Below, piece by piece: positions 9,077 through 20,222 of a stretch of 64,000 nt of DNA. Position numbers and translations under genes: made by a program. The notes beneath the pieces were generated by a model. It did no database searches and had not been told where the DNA came from. It saw only the letters and a list, made by a program, of their open reading frames with translations. Position 1 is the first letter of the stretch; the number at the start of each line of letters is the position of its first letter. Source of the stretch: AP-15 sp963781215 (GTDB lineage Bacteria; Pseudomonadota; Alphaproteobacteria; ATCC43930; CGMCC-115725); assembly GCA_963781215.1 (NCBI GenBank), contig CAWAFE010000036.1, positions 14,748 through 78,747 of the forward strand, given 5' to 3'.

Positions 9077-10021
9077 TCAGCCCCGCAGCCGCGGGAGGAT
9101 GTCGCGGGCGATGATCTCGACCTGGTCGGGCTGGTAGCGGTAGGGGATGAAGATCAGCTTTTGCACGCCGGCCGCGAGCTGGGCGCGCAGCTGCGCCACG
9201 CACTCGTCGACGGTGCCGATGATCGCCGCCTCCTTGGTCGATTGGCTCCAGGCGGCATAGTCCCATTCCTGGCCGAGCCACTCCAGCATCGCCGGCTCGA
9301 CCGCCGCGCGCGACGGTCCGACGCAGATCGGGAGCTGGTTCGCATTCAGTAATTCCGCCGGGTCGCCACCGGCCTGCGCGGCAAAACCACAGACCTTGGC
9401 CCAGGATTGGGCGAACCCTTCGGGGGTGTAGAAATAGGTCAGCCAACCGCCGTTCAGCGCCGCGCGCTTCAGCACCCGGTCGACATAGCCGCCGATCAGC
9501 ATCGTCGGTACTCGCGCCGGCTTGGGCGACAGGTTGGCGCCGCGCAGCAGGTGCGGCGGATATTCGCCATTGACCTCGTTCTCGGTCCACAGCCGGCGCA
9601 GGATTTCGAGGTTGCGGTCCATGATCCGGCCGCGCTCGTTGAACCGCACGCCGACGGCGTCGAACTCGCGCTTGTACCAACCCGATGCCAGGCCGAGCAG
9701 CAGCCGGCCCCCGGCGATCAGGTCGAGGCTCGCCAATTCCTTGGCCAGCACCACCGGGTTGCGCAACGGCAAGACCAGCACCCCGGTGCCGAGCCCGATC
9801 CGGCTGGTGCGCGCCGCCACCGCCGTCAAGAGGGTCAGCGAGTCGATGATCGGGAACGGCGGGTCGACGCCGAGAAGGACGTGATCCCACACCCACACAG
9901 AATCAAAGCCCAGCGCTTCCGCCCTGACCGCATAGTCGATCAGCGCCCGCGGCTCCGGCAGCTCCGGCCAGGTCGTGAAGTTCCGCATCGCCAAGCCGAA
10001 GGTGTTGGTGAAAATGGTCAT
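9077..10021 (-). CDS. luciferase-like (LLM) flavin- or F420-dependent oxidoreductase
   Basis: A 314-residue TIM-barrel protein of the bacterial luciferase-like superfamily. Typical blocks are AEALGFDSVWVWDHVLLG, RIGLGTGVLVLPLRNPVVLA, the loop DLIAGGRLLLGLASGWYK and EFDAVGVRFNERG. The pattern GRLLLGLASGW and the C-terminal TVDECVAQLRAQLAAGVQ are typical of the F420-type LLM subgroup, but FMN use cannot be excluded. It is the last gene of a minus-strand run behind two CoA-transferase subunits, with only 11 bases between them, so it probably acts on the same catabolic substrate. Confidence 0.88.
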   Translation of the reverse strand: MTIFTNTFGLAMRNFTTWPELPEPRALIDYAVRAEALGFDSVWVWDHVLLGVDPPFPIIDSLTLLTAVAARTSRIGLGTGVLVLPLRNPVVLAKELASLDLIAGGRLLLGLASGWYKREFDAVGVRFNERGRIMDRNLEILRRLWTENEVNGEYPPHLLRGANLSPKPARVPTMLIGGYVDRVLKRAALNGGWLTYFYTPEGFAQSWAKVCGFAAQAGGDPAELLNANQLPICVGPSRAAVEPAMLEWLGQEWDYAAWSQSTKEAAIIGTVDECVAQLRAQLAAGVQKLIFIPYRYQPDQVEIIARDILPRLRG

Positions 10022-10032
10022 CGCAGCGACCT

Positions 10033-10806
10033 TCAGGCCGTGTAAAGCCGGTCGGGGTCGAGGTGCCGCAGCGCCGCCAGCTCGTTCTTTGTCGGCGGAT
10101 TGGTGGCTGGCAGGTCGGCCGCGATCAGCAGCTCGAAACCGGTGTTCGCCTGCACCTCCTCGGCAGTGACGCCGGGGTGCAATGCCAGCAGCCGCATCCG
10201 TTTCGTGCGCTCGTCGAAACCGAGAAGGCCGAGGTCGGTCACGACCCGGAACATGCCGCCGGCCGTCAGCCCGGCCCGGTGCCGGCTGTCGCCGCCCGCG
10301 AGATAGCCGGGGCTGGTGACGAAGTCGACCCGTTCGACAAAGCGGCGCTTCTCGTGCTTCATCGCCACGATCATCCGCGTCAGGCTGGCGATGTCGTTGC
10401 CGCCGCCGGTGCCCGGAAGCCGGGTTCTCGGGCTCTCGGGGTCGCCGATGAAGGAGCTGTTGAGATTACCATATTGGTCGATCTGCGCCCCGCCCATGAA
10501 GCCGATATCGACATAGCCGCGCTGCAACAACAAAAGCACGTCGGTGCTGCCGAGCACCATGTTGGCGCGTCGGGTGCAGCGCTGCTCGTTGGTCGAGGGC
10601 GGCAGTTTGCCGGGCTCGATAAAGGCGCCGATGGTGCCGCCCTCGAAGAGGATGGTGAGGCCCGGCGCGTGCAGCCGCTGCGCCAGTGTCGCCGCCAAGA
10701 GGGGAATGCCGACGCCAGCGAACACGACCTCGCCGTCGCGCAGCAGCCGCGCGCTCGACACCGCGAGCAGCTCGCTCGCGGTGTAGGACGAGGCGTCAGT
10801 CGTCAT
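10033..10806 (-). CDS. CoA-transferase subunit B (family I)
   Basis: A 257-residue beta subunit of a two-subunit family I CoA-transferase, of the glutaconate/3-oxoacid type. The Glu in ILFEGGTIGA occupies the place of the E(N/S)G motif whose Glu forms the acyl-enzyme in this family. GFMGGAQIDQYGNLN and GGGNDIASL are also conserved family blocks. The ATG at 10806 lies 11 bases inside the end of the subunit A gene, a usual arrangement for A/B pairs. The acyl substrate is unknown. Confidence 0.88.
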   Translation of the reverse strand: MTTDASSYTASELLAVSSARLLRDGEVVFAGVGIPLLAATLAQRLHAPGLTILFEGGTIGAFIEPGKLPPSTNEQRCTRRANMVLGSTDVLLLLQRGYVDIGFMGGAQIDQYGNLNSSFIGDPESPRTRLPGTGGGNDIASLTRMIVAMKHEKRRFVERVDFVTSPGYLAGGDSRHRAGLTAGGMFRVVTDLGLLGFDERTKRMRLLALHPGVTAEEVQANTGFELLIAADLPATNPPTKNELAALRHLDPDRLYTA

Positions 10807-11745
10807 AGATGCTCCGGCCGCGCCGGGCGGCGTCGAGCAATTCGTCGAGGCCGAGCAGATCGAGATATTCGGTCCACGATTGCGGGCCGTAGACATGGCG
10901 GTTGAGGTATTCGGCGATGCCCCGCTCCGGATCCTCCTTGAGTTGCGCGGCGTAGCCGTCGAGATGCCGGAACAGCGGCTCGTAGAGCCCGTAGCATTCG
11001 TGCGGCGCCGAGCCGAACCGCGCCTCGACCACGGCATCGACGGCTAGGAACGGGATTTTCGTGTGGTCGGGCCGGCGCCGGATCTGTTCGTTCGAGACGA
11101 TCTGTTCGGTGGTCAGGATCACCCGGTGAGCCGCCATCGCCAGATCGAGATCCATGAACGGCAGCCCGTCAATCTGCGCGTTGCCGTATGGGTCGCAACG
11201 CTGGACGTGGATTACCGCGACATCGGGGTTGAGCGCCGGCACCAATACCAGTTTCTCGCCGGTGAACGGACAGTCGATCAGCTTCGCATCGGGCAGGCGT
11301 GTAATCACGTCCGAGCCCATCATCGAGCGCAGCGGCAGGAACGGCACGCCCATCCCACCGGCGCGAAAGCGCAGGCCCATCGCCAGATGGCTCCATTCCT
11401 CGAATTTCGCGCGTTTACCTTCGGTGTAGAGGCGCATCACGCGCGAGACGCCCCAGACGATCCCCTGGCTGAACCAGCTGGTCACGATGTGCCGGCTCAC
11501 GCCGGCGCCGAGCAGCAGCTCGCCCTCGCTCGACGCGATGCCGCGGGCGCAAATGAGATCCTTGCGGCCGGCGCGGATCAAGGCCCAGATCATCGCCATC
11601 GGGGTGCGCGACAGGGTCGAGCCGCCGATGCCGACGAGCGAGCCGTCGGGAACCATGGCCGCCGCCTCTTCGAGCGACATGACCTTGTCGCGCAGGCTGC
11701 GGTCACGCTCCCTGGTGCGGCGGCACAGCTCGGTGTGGCTCGATA

Positions 11746-11749
<4 letters not shown>
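10796..11749 (-). CDS. CoA-transferase subunit A (family I)
   Basis: A 317-residue alpha subunit. Conserved blocks are KVMSLEEAAAMVPDGSLVGI with the following GGSTLSRTPMAM, then FTGEKLVLVPALNPDVAVIH and QRCDPYGNAQIDG. It starts with TTG at 11749, which overlaps the stop of the upstream PLP-enzyme gene (TTGA), so translation is coupled. An internal ATG at 11680 would cut off the conserved LRDKV segment and is less likely. Together with subunit B it should move CoA between a small acyl-CoA and a carboxylic acid produced by the cassette. Confidence 0.87.
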
Positions 11750-13275
<1,526 letters not shown>

Positions 13276-14193
13276 TTGTCGAGCGTGAAGGTGACCTTGC
13301 CGCTGTCGTCGTCGGCCATGAACTGCACCGGCACGCCGCGGCCGTCGAGCCAGACGGTGTAGCGGCTCTTGCCGTCGACCTCGTATTTGCGCGCGGGAAC
13401 CGTCGACAGACCGATCGTCACCGCGGTCTCCTTGCCGCCGCTGACGCGCACCTGCTCGACCTTGCCCGTGTCCGGCCGCATCATCGTGTCGGAAGCGAGG
13501 AAGTTCGACGACCACGGGTTGGCGGGATGAACCGTGGCGGGTGCCGCGACCGTGCCGTCAGCCGAGGTGATCACAAAACTATTGCCGCGCGCCTCACCCG
13601 TCACCTCGGTGCGCGTGTCGCCCTTGCTCGTCACGCTGTGGTATCCGACCAGACGGTTGCCCCGCCAGCGCTCGGTGCGCTGCGCATCCTCGCGGTAGAG
13701 GCCGACGCCGAGCATCTTGACCGCGAAATGCACCCGGGTCTGCACCTTGGTGCCATCCGCGGTCGGCTCGATCGTGTTGGTGTAGGTGCCGATATCGCCA
13801 AATACCGAGTGCGACACCCGGTAGGTCAACTCGAGCGGTGTCTCGGCGGATGCCGCACCACCCAAACCGGCAACGAACACGGCGCACGCCAATGCTCCGG
13901 CCACTCGCCCGGCCGCCGCCATCCATGAGCCCCAATTGCACTCGGTCATCGTATCCCCCCGACCCAAGCGCCAGCCTCTCCGCGGCTGGGCGGATCTCCA
14001 CCGGCAAGCCTACCGCCGTCCCGGCCTTCGTTCAAAGGAAATATTGAGCCCACGATCCTTCCGGACAGTCCGACATCCGGGCACGGAAGTCCGGCGCGGC
14101 AATCGTCATCTCGGGGCTATATCAATAGGATATTCGAACATTTCTTGCCATATACTTATCCCCGAGCCGGATGCCCTACCAGGGATACCGCCG

Positions 14194-15018
14194 CTACCGC
14201 GGGGCGAAGCAGTGCTCGGGGCCGGGGAAGCGGCGGGCGCGCACCTCGGCCGCGTAGTCCGATGCGGCGGCCGAGATCACCGGCGCCAGCTCGGCATAGC
14301 GCTTGACAAAGCGCGGCGTGAATTGGGTGAAGACGCCGAGGAGGTCGTCGGTCACCAGGATCTGGCCGTCGCAGGCGGGCGAGGCGCCAATGCCGATCGT
14401 CGGAACCGGCACGGCCTCGGTGATGGCGCGCGCCACCTTCTCGACTGTCCCTTCGACGACCAGCGCGAAGGCACCAGCTTTGGCGATGGCGTCGGCGTCG
14501 GCCATGACCCGCTCGGCCTGGGCCCCGCCGCGCCCCTGTATCTTGAACCCGCCGGCCGCGTTGACCGATTGCGGCATCAGCCCGACATGGCCCATGACCG
14601 GCACCCCGCGCCGGACGAGAAATCGCACCGTCTCGGCCATCTCGGCGCCGCCTTCGAGCTTGACCGCCGCAACGCCAGTTTCCGCCAGGATGCGCGCCGC
14701 ACTGCGGAATGCCTGCTCCGGCGATTCCTGGTAGCTGCCGAACGGCAGGTCGACGACGATCAATGCCCGGGCCGAGCCGCGCATCACCGCGCCGCCGTGC
14801 GCGATCATCATCTCTAAGGTCACCGGCAATGTGCTGTCGAAACCGTACACCACCATGCCGACCGAATCTCCGACCAGCAGGAAATCGACATGGGGATCGA
14901 GCAGACCGGCAATCGGTGCGGTGTAGGCGGTGAGGCCGACAATCGGCGCACCGCCCTTGACCAGATCGCCGACCCCGCGCCGCTTGACCCGGCCCGGGGA
15001 ATTCGCCTCGGTGCTCAT
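14194..15018 (-). CDS. panB: 3-methyl-2-oxobutanoate hydroxymethyltransferase (pantothenate synthesis)
   Basis: A 274-residue KPHMT. It transfers a hydroxymethyl group from 5,10-methylene-tetrahydrofolate to 2-oxoisovalerate, the first committed step to pantothenate. Conserved blocks are PIVGLTAYTAPIAGLLD, FLLVGDSVGMVVYGFDSTLP with the metal-binding Asp, VVDLPFGSYQ, AVKLEGG, PVMGHVGLMPQSVN and TIGIGASPACDGQILVTDD. The ATG at 15018 follows a good AAGGGGATGGG ribosome site. The neighbouring genes are not pantothenate genes, and panC is not in the window. The roughly 240 bases between it and the DUF gene downstream hold no gene I can see. Confidence 0.95.
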   Translation of the reverse strand: MSTEANSPGRVKRRGVGDLVKGGAPIVGLTAYTAPIAGLLDPHVDFLLVGDSVGMVVYGFDSTLPVTLEMMIAHGGAVMRGSARALIVVDLPFGSYQESPEQAFRSAARILAETGVAAVKLEGGAEMAETVRFLVRRGVPVMGHVGLMPQSVNAAGGFKIQGRGGAQAERVMADADAIAKAGAFALVVEGTVEKVARAITEAVPVPTIGIGASPACDGQILVTDDLLGVFTQFTPRFVKRYAELAPVISAAASDYAAEVRARRFPGPEHCFAPR

Positions 15019-15092
15019 GACCCATCCCCTTCGCCCCGGATGCAAGCGCCCCGGTCCCAGGGTTACACTCCTCCTAAGCTTGGAGGCCGCCA

Positions 15093-17487
15093 ATGAATGA
15101 TGCAATCGGCATTCTCGAGGCAGCGTTGCTCGGCGCCATCGGGCAGCCGCTGCGGCGCAAGGAGGATCAGCGGCTGCTGACCGGCGCGGGTCGGTTCAGC
15201 GACGATTTCAGCCTGCCGGGGCAGGCCCATGCCGCGATCGTGCGCTCGCCCTACCCGCATGCCCGGATCGTGCGGATCGACACCGGGCGGGCGGCGGCGA
15301 TGGCTGGGGTGCTCGGCGTCTTTACCGGACAGGACTGCCTCGCCGACGGGCTTTCCCCGATCCCGCACAGCCCGGTGCCGCAGACCCGCTACGACATGAA
15401 GCTGACCGGCCCCGGCGGCGGGTCGATCTTCATCGGCCCGCAATTGCCGCTGCCGGCCGATCGGGTGCGCCATGTCGGCGAGGCGGTGGCGATGGTGGTG
15501 GCCGAGACGGCGACGCAGGCACTCGACGCGGCGGAGGCGGTCGCGGTCGAATACGCGCCGCTGCCCTGGGTGGCGCAGGTGCCGCAGGCTCTGGCGCCGG
15601 GCGCTCCGGTGATTTGGGACGAGGTGCCGGACAATGTCCTCGTCGACACCCGGTTCGGCGACCCGGCGGAGACCGACCGCGCCTTTGCCCGAGCCGACCA
15701 CATCGTCGCGATGGAATTCCACATCACGAGGGTAACTGGGGTGCCGATCGAGCCGCGCGCCGCCCTCGGCCATTGGGACGGCGCCAGCGGCCGCTGCACC
15801 TTGTGGGCCGGCAGCGGCGGGGCGGTGCGCCAGAAGGCCGAGCTCGCCGCCGTGCTCGGGGTCGAGCCCGAGCAGGTGCGGGTCGTGTCGCAGGATGTCG
15901 GCGGCAATTTCGGCACGCGCAACCGTCTCTACGTCGAGTCGGCGCTGGTGTCGTGGGCATCGAAGAAGCTCGGCAGGCCGGTCAAATACACCTCGACCCG
16001 CTCCGAGGTGTTCCTCAGCGACTATCAGGGCCGTGACCTCGTGACCCGGGTCGAGCTGGCGCTGCGCTCCGACGGCCACTTTCTGGCGTTGCGCGCCGAC
16101 AATGTGAGCAATGTCGGCGCGCGCTGCGCCTCATTGTCGCCCCTCGGCAAGGGCTCGGCGCTGGTTACCGGCTCCTACGACATCCCGGCGGCGACCTTGC
16201 GTTCGCGCGCGGTCTTCACCAATACGATGCCGACCAACGCCTATCGCAGCTCGGGGCGGCCGGAGGTCACCTATGCGATCGAGCGGCTGATCGACCGGGC
16301 GGCACAGGAGCTGGGGCTCGACCGGATCGAGCTGCGCCGCCGGAACCTGATCCGGTCCGAGGCGATGCCTTATGCTAACGCCGTCGGCGCCCGCTACGAC
16401 AGCGGCACCTACGAGGCGAACATGGATCTGGCGATGCGGATCGCCGATTGGGACGGCTTTGCTGCGCGGCGGCGCCTGGCCGAGGCGCGCGGCCGGCTGC
16501 TCGGATTGGGGCTGGCGAATTACGTCGAATCCTCGATCGGCGCGCCGCGCGAGCGCAGCGAGATCACCGTCAAACCCGAGGGCCGGGTCGAAATCGTGAT
16601 TGGCACCGGGCCAAGCGGCCAGGGCCATGAGACGAGCTTTGCCCAGGTCGTCTCGGCCCTGCTCGCCGTGCCGGTCGCCAGCATCGACATCGTCATGGGC
16701 GACACCGATGTCGTCAGCGTCGGCGGCGGCTCGCATTCCGGCCGCTCGATGCGCCACGCCGCGACCCTTTTCGCCAAGGCCGCACCCGAGCTGATCGCCA
16801 AGGGGAAGGCCGTCGCCGCGCGCATCCTCGAGGCGAGCGCGGACGAGGTCGCGTTCGCCGACGGCCGGTTCTGCGGCACCCCGCAGCAACCGCAGCTTCG
16901 ACTTTCTCGAATTGGCGAGGGAGGCGGCGCGGTTGGGTCTCGCCGGCGAGCTCGCGCTCGTCACCGACAACGAGATGCACGACCCGGTCTTCCCCAATGG
17001 CTGCGCCGTCTGCGAGGTGGAGGTCGATCCCGAGACGGGTGCCGTCGAGATCGCCCGCTACTCGGTCGTCGACGATGTCGGCCGTTGCATCAACCCCATG
17101 ATCGTGCATGGCCAGAGCCATGGCGGCATCGCCCAGGGTGTGGGCGAGGCGATGTGGGAGGAATGCGTCGTCGACCCCGGCTCGGGCCAGCCGTTGTCGG
17201 GCTCGTTCATGGATTACGGCATGCCGCGCTCGGACAATCTGCCGTCTTTTACGACCCGGATCGTCGAGGTGCTGTCGCCGACCAACCCCTTCGGCATCAA
17301 GGCCGGCGGCGAAGGCGGGTGCACGCCCGCACTCGCCGTCGTCGTCAGCGCCATCCTCGACGCCCTCGCCCCGCTCGGCGTGCGCGATCTGAGGATGCCG
17401 TGCACGCCGCTCACGGTATGGAAGGCGATCCGAGATGCGAAAGCAGGGTCGGGCGCGCATCAGACCTTCCAGAGTTCGGCGAACTGA
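15093..17487 (+). pseudogene. xanthine dehydrogenase/CoxL-family molybdopterin-binding large subunit, one frameshift
   Basis: About 797 residues in two frames. The first frame has the family opening GQPLRRKEDQRLLTGAGRFS, the molybdenum-site region VVSQDVGGNFGTRN and TNAYRSSGRPEVTYAIERLI, whose active loop AYRSSGR is of the form II type rather than the CoxL AYRCSFR. It also has GTGPSGQGHETSFAQVVSAL. The second frame continues with FDFLELAREAARLGLAGELA, GRCINPMIVHGQSHGGIAQG and KAGGEGGCTPA. The shift lies near 16880-16900 in a CCCCGC run and is corrected by removing one base. GGAGG precedes the ATG. The FeS and FAD subunits usually encoded next to it are absent on both sides. Its end overlaps the convergent NMT1-like gene by 28 bases. 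Confidence 0.87.
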
Positions 17488-18384
17488 GCGGCGACGATTT
17501 TGTCGTAGGGGATCTCGCCGCTGAGGATGCCGAGGTCGCGGGCGAACTGGTTCATTTCGGCGACGAATTCGGGCGAGATCGACGGCGTCGTAATAAGGCA
17601 GGTCGCGGCGGATCAGCTCGGCGATCAGCTCGGCCTCGGCGGGCGGGAACAGCTTGCGGCCGACTTCGGTCGCGCGGGTCACGTCGGCCTTCAGCGCGGC
17701 CTGGGTCTTGACCATCGCTCGCACCGCGGCGGCAGCGGCCTCGGGCGTCCTTTCGATCAGCCGGTCGGTCGTCGCCAGCGCCGACATCGTATAGTTGAAG
17801 CAGGGCTTTGGCCCATCGCCGCGGCGCACGTCGAGGACGACCGTGCCGACCCCGCGGCGCACCGCGACCTCGGTCCCCATGCCGTTCGCCCAGAACCCGT
17901 CGATCAGGCCCTCTTCGAGCGCCTTGGCCGCGGTCAGACCGAAATTGACCGTGGTCCCCGTCGCACCCGGCACCGGGGCGATCGTGACCCGGTCGCGCTC
18001 GAGATCGATCCCGGCCTCGGTCAAGAGCCGGCGCAGCCCCATCTCGACCCAGGGTGCGGCACCGATGCGGCGGCCCTTGACCACGCCGACATCGCCGCGC
18101 CGGGCATCGAGATCGGCGCGCATGACCAGAAACCAGTACATGCCTTGCGCCTGGGCGCAGAGCAATTTGGCCCCCTCCCATTCGGGGAAGGCGGCCAGCG
18201 CCGAATGGGCCGAGCCGCCGACGAAATCGATCGCCCCGTCGCGCATCTCGCGATAGGCCCGGTCGACCGGAAAGACCAATTCGAGCGTGACGTCGAGCCC
18301 CTCCTCCTTGAAGAAGCCAAGCTCGACCGCGGCCACCGCCGGGAAATAGGAATTCGAGATCAGATCGGGCACCGCGAGCTTCAT
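17460..18384 (-). pseudogene. NMT1/THI5-like substrate-binding protein, one frameshift
   Basis: About 308 residues of the periplasmic-binding fold used by taurine/nitrate/pyrimidine-precursor ABC systems. The N-terminus is MKLAVPDLISNSYFPAVAAV, followed by ELGFFKEEGLDVTLELVF, DFVGGSAHSALAAFPEWEG and GVVKGRRIGAAPWVEMGLRR. No signal peptide precedes this, which is unusual for a binding protein. The last part (PEFVAEMNQFARDLGILSG, EIPYDKIVAAQFAELWKV) is in another frame; one extra base near 17580-17590 explains it. A GTG at 18393 is an alternative start. No permease or ATPase gene is near. It could be a cytosolic enzyme-like member or an exported orphan. Confidence 0.8.
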
Positions 18385-18496
18385 ATGAGTCACCGGCGTT
18401 CTGTTGCGCGGCTATGGCACGGGCAGCGTCATCAGTATCGCGATTGCACACGCAATCACGAAGCAGCTTTCAACGACCGGGATCGGCCCGACGCGC

Positions 18497-19081
18497 TCAC
18501 TCGCTGCGTTCGATCTCGGCCGCGACGCGATCGAGCGCGTCGGTGACCGCGCGGACCTGGGCGGCATCGAGCGGGCCCTTGGCGAGCCGGATCGAAAGCG
18601 CGAGGTCCAAATTGTGTAGGGCCCGCCGGATCTCGGGCGCCGGACCACCGGCATAGGCTCGACTGGCCTCGGCCATGCGACCGAGGACCGCGTCGACCAT
18701 CGCGCGATTGGCGGCAAGAAAACCGGTACCTTCCTCGGTGATCGAATAGAGCTTGCGGCTGCCTTCGGCGGTCTCCGGCCGCAGGTAGCCGAGCTCTTCG
18801 AGCAGGGTCAGGGTCGGGTAGATCACGCCGGGGCTCGGGCTGTACATGCCGCCGAGCTGTTCCTCGATCGCCTTGATCAACTCGTAGCCGTGGCGCGGCT
18901 TCTCGGCGATCAGGTGCAAAAGCACATAGCGCAAATCGCCGTGGTCGAAGATCCGGCCGAGCCGCCCGCCCCGGCCGCCGCCGAGGCCGCCGCCACGATG
19001 GCCGCCAAAGCGACGCCCGCCATGGGGAAAAGCCCCGTGGGCATGCCGGCCTTCTTCGCGAAGATGTGAATGCTTGAACAT
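18497..19081 (-). CDS. PadR-family transcriptional regulator with His/Gly-rich N-terminus
   Basis: A 194-residue regulator. The first 35 or so residues are very rich in His, Gly and Arg (MFKHSHLREEGRHAHGAFPH and on). Then comes the PadR winged helix: GDLRYVLLHLIAEKPRHGYE, LIKAIEEQLGGMYSPSPGVI, YPTLTLLEELGYL and GSRKLYSITEEG. The C-terminal helical part ending DRVAAEIERSE would dimerise. It lies 14 bases downstream of the DOPA-dioxygenase-like gene on the same strand, so both are probably transcribed from the promoter near 19.5 kb. A perfect palindrome there is a likely operator, implying autoregulation. The His-rich tail may bind a metal; that is a guess. Confidence 0.9.
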   Translation of the reverse strand: MFKHSHLREEGRHAHGAFPHGGRRFGGHRGGGLGGGRGGRLGRIFDHGDLRYVLLHLIAEKPRHGYELIKAIEEQLGGMYSPSPGVIYPTLTLLEELGYLRPETAEGSRKLYSITEEGTGFLAANRAMVDAVLGRMAEASRAYAGGPAPEIRRALHNLDLALSIRLAKGPLDAAQVRAVTDALDRVAAEIERSE

Positions 19082-19095
19082 ATGGTTATCTGACC

Positions 19096-19479
19096 TTAGG
19101 CAGTTGGCAGGAGTTCGGCCCGGTAGCTGCGCCGCAAGGTTTCTAGCCTGAGCGGAACCGGCGTGCCGAGCCACAGCGCATAGCGGCTGTGATCGTCGAC
19201 CGAATCATCGGTCAAGGGGTGGATCAGGACGTCGAAGTTTTCGCGGTTCAGCATCAGCCACGGTACGACGTGTTCGAACTCCGCGGTGGTGAAGATGATC
19301 TGGAGGTTGGCGATCGGGTGGGGACCGACCGGCCCGTCGCGAAAGCCGCCGAGCTTGACGGTGAATTGGCTGGTGATCGCTTCGGCCAGCCGCTCGGCGG
19401 CCGGTTTTGTCGCGGCGTCGTAGTAGACATGTGCGTGATAGCCATTGACCCGGGTGGGTTCGGTGGACGCATCGGTCAT
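19096..19479 (-). CDS. DOPA 4,5-dioxygenase family protein
   Basis: A 127-residue protein with the motifs of the DOPA_dioxygen family: NGYHAHVYYDAATKPAAERL, GPVGPHPIANLQIIFTTAEF, and VPWLMLNRENFDVLIHPLTD followed by HSRYALWLG. Conserved His residues (HAH, GPHP, IHPL, DDHS) are the probable iron ligands. Family members cleave catecholic rings or act as small ferredoxin-like fold proteins of uncertain role in bacteria. It is the first gene of a two-gene unit with the PadR regulator. A 14-base palindrome stands 38 bases upstream of its start. Confidence 0.87.
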   Translation of the reverse strand: MTDASTEPTRVNGYHAHVYYDAATKPAAERLAEAITSQFTVKLGGFRDGPVGPHPIANLQIIFTTAEFEHVVPWLMLNRENFDVLIHPLTDDSVDDHSRYALWLGTPVPLRLETLRRSYRAELLPTA

Positions 19480-19517
19480 TCTGTGCTCCGTTGGTATCAG
19501 TGTGGCTCAACGATATC

Positions 19518-19531
19518 TTAGATATATCTAA
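19518..19531. promoter_or_regulatory. perfect 14-bp palindrome, likely PadR operator
   Basis: TTAGATATATCTAA reads the same on both strands and is strikingly AT-rich in a GC-rich region. It lies 38 bases before the start of the DOPA-dioxygenase-like gene, whose operon ends in a PadR gene, and about 80 bases before the divergent cupin gene. The flanking GATATC on the left extends a partial second repeat. Position and symmetry fit an autoregulatory PadR binding site; binding itself is inferred. Confidence 0.6.
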
Positions 19532-19611
19532 ATGCAGTCGGTTTCAAGATCTTTTTTCGGTCGCGGCCGACCATGCTATGGTCCCTTGGTTGGCGGACCA
19601 GGGCGAGCGAG

Positions 19612-20090
19612 ATGAGCGAGAGGCACGAGCACAAGCCGGTCGATTGGAAGATCCACGGCGTCAAGGTCATCCCGGGTGACCAGCTCGACCCCAACACCGC
19701 GCAGACCCCGGCATGGACCGGGCCGCGGCGATCAACCTCGCCCGGGTCGGCGCGCAAAAGATCTGGGCCGGGACGGTCAAGATCCACGCCAATGCCAAAA
19801 CCGGCGCCCATCACCATGGCGCGCTCGAAAGCGTGATCTATGTGTTGAAGGGCCGGGCGCGGATGCGCTGGGGCGACCGGCTCGAATACGTCGCCGAAGC
19901 GGGGCCGGGCGATTTCATCTTCGTCCCGCCCTATGTGCCGCATCAGGAGATCAACGCCTCCTCGGACGAGACGCTCGAATGCGTGCTGGTGCGCAGCGAC
20001 AACGAGGCGGTCGTCGTCAACCTCGACATCGAGCCGGTCGAACGCCCGGAACAGGTGCTCTGGGTCGACCCGATCCACCGGGACGGCTGA
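19612..20090 (+). pseudogene. cupin domain protein, one frameshift
   Basis: About 160 residues in two frames. Frame one gives MSERHEHKPVDWKIHGVKVI and PGDQLDPNTAQTP; after one missing base near 19705-19712 the second frame gives MDRAAAINLARVGAQKIWAG, KTGAHHHGALESVIYVLKG and PYVPHQEINASSDETLECVL. The GAHHHGALESVIYVLKG block and the later PHQE give the His/Glu/His metal site of the cupin fold. The gene is divergent from the DOPA-dioxygenase/PadR unit and shares its upstream region, including the palindrome, so it may be co-regulated. Both halves are well conserved, which points to an indel error rather than decay. Confidence 0.8.
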
Positions 20091-20222
20091 GCCCTGTTGC
20101 CGACCTGCCGGCCGGACGCCGCCGACAGCGGAAAACAATGATGGCGTGCCAACCGGCTCCCGGCGGCGGGCCCATCCGATAATCCGGCCACCCGCCGCTC
20201 TACCGGAGATCAGCTTCGGCGA

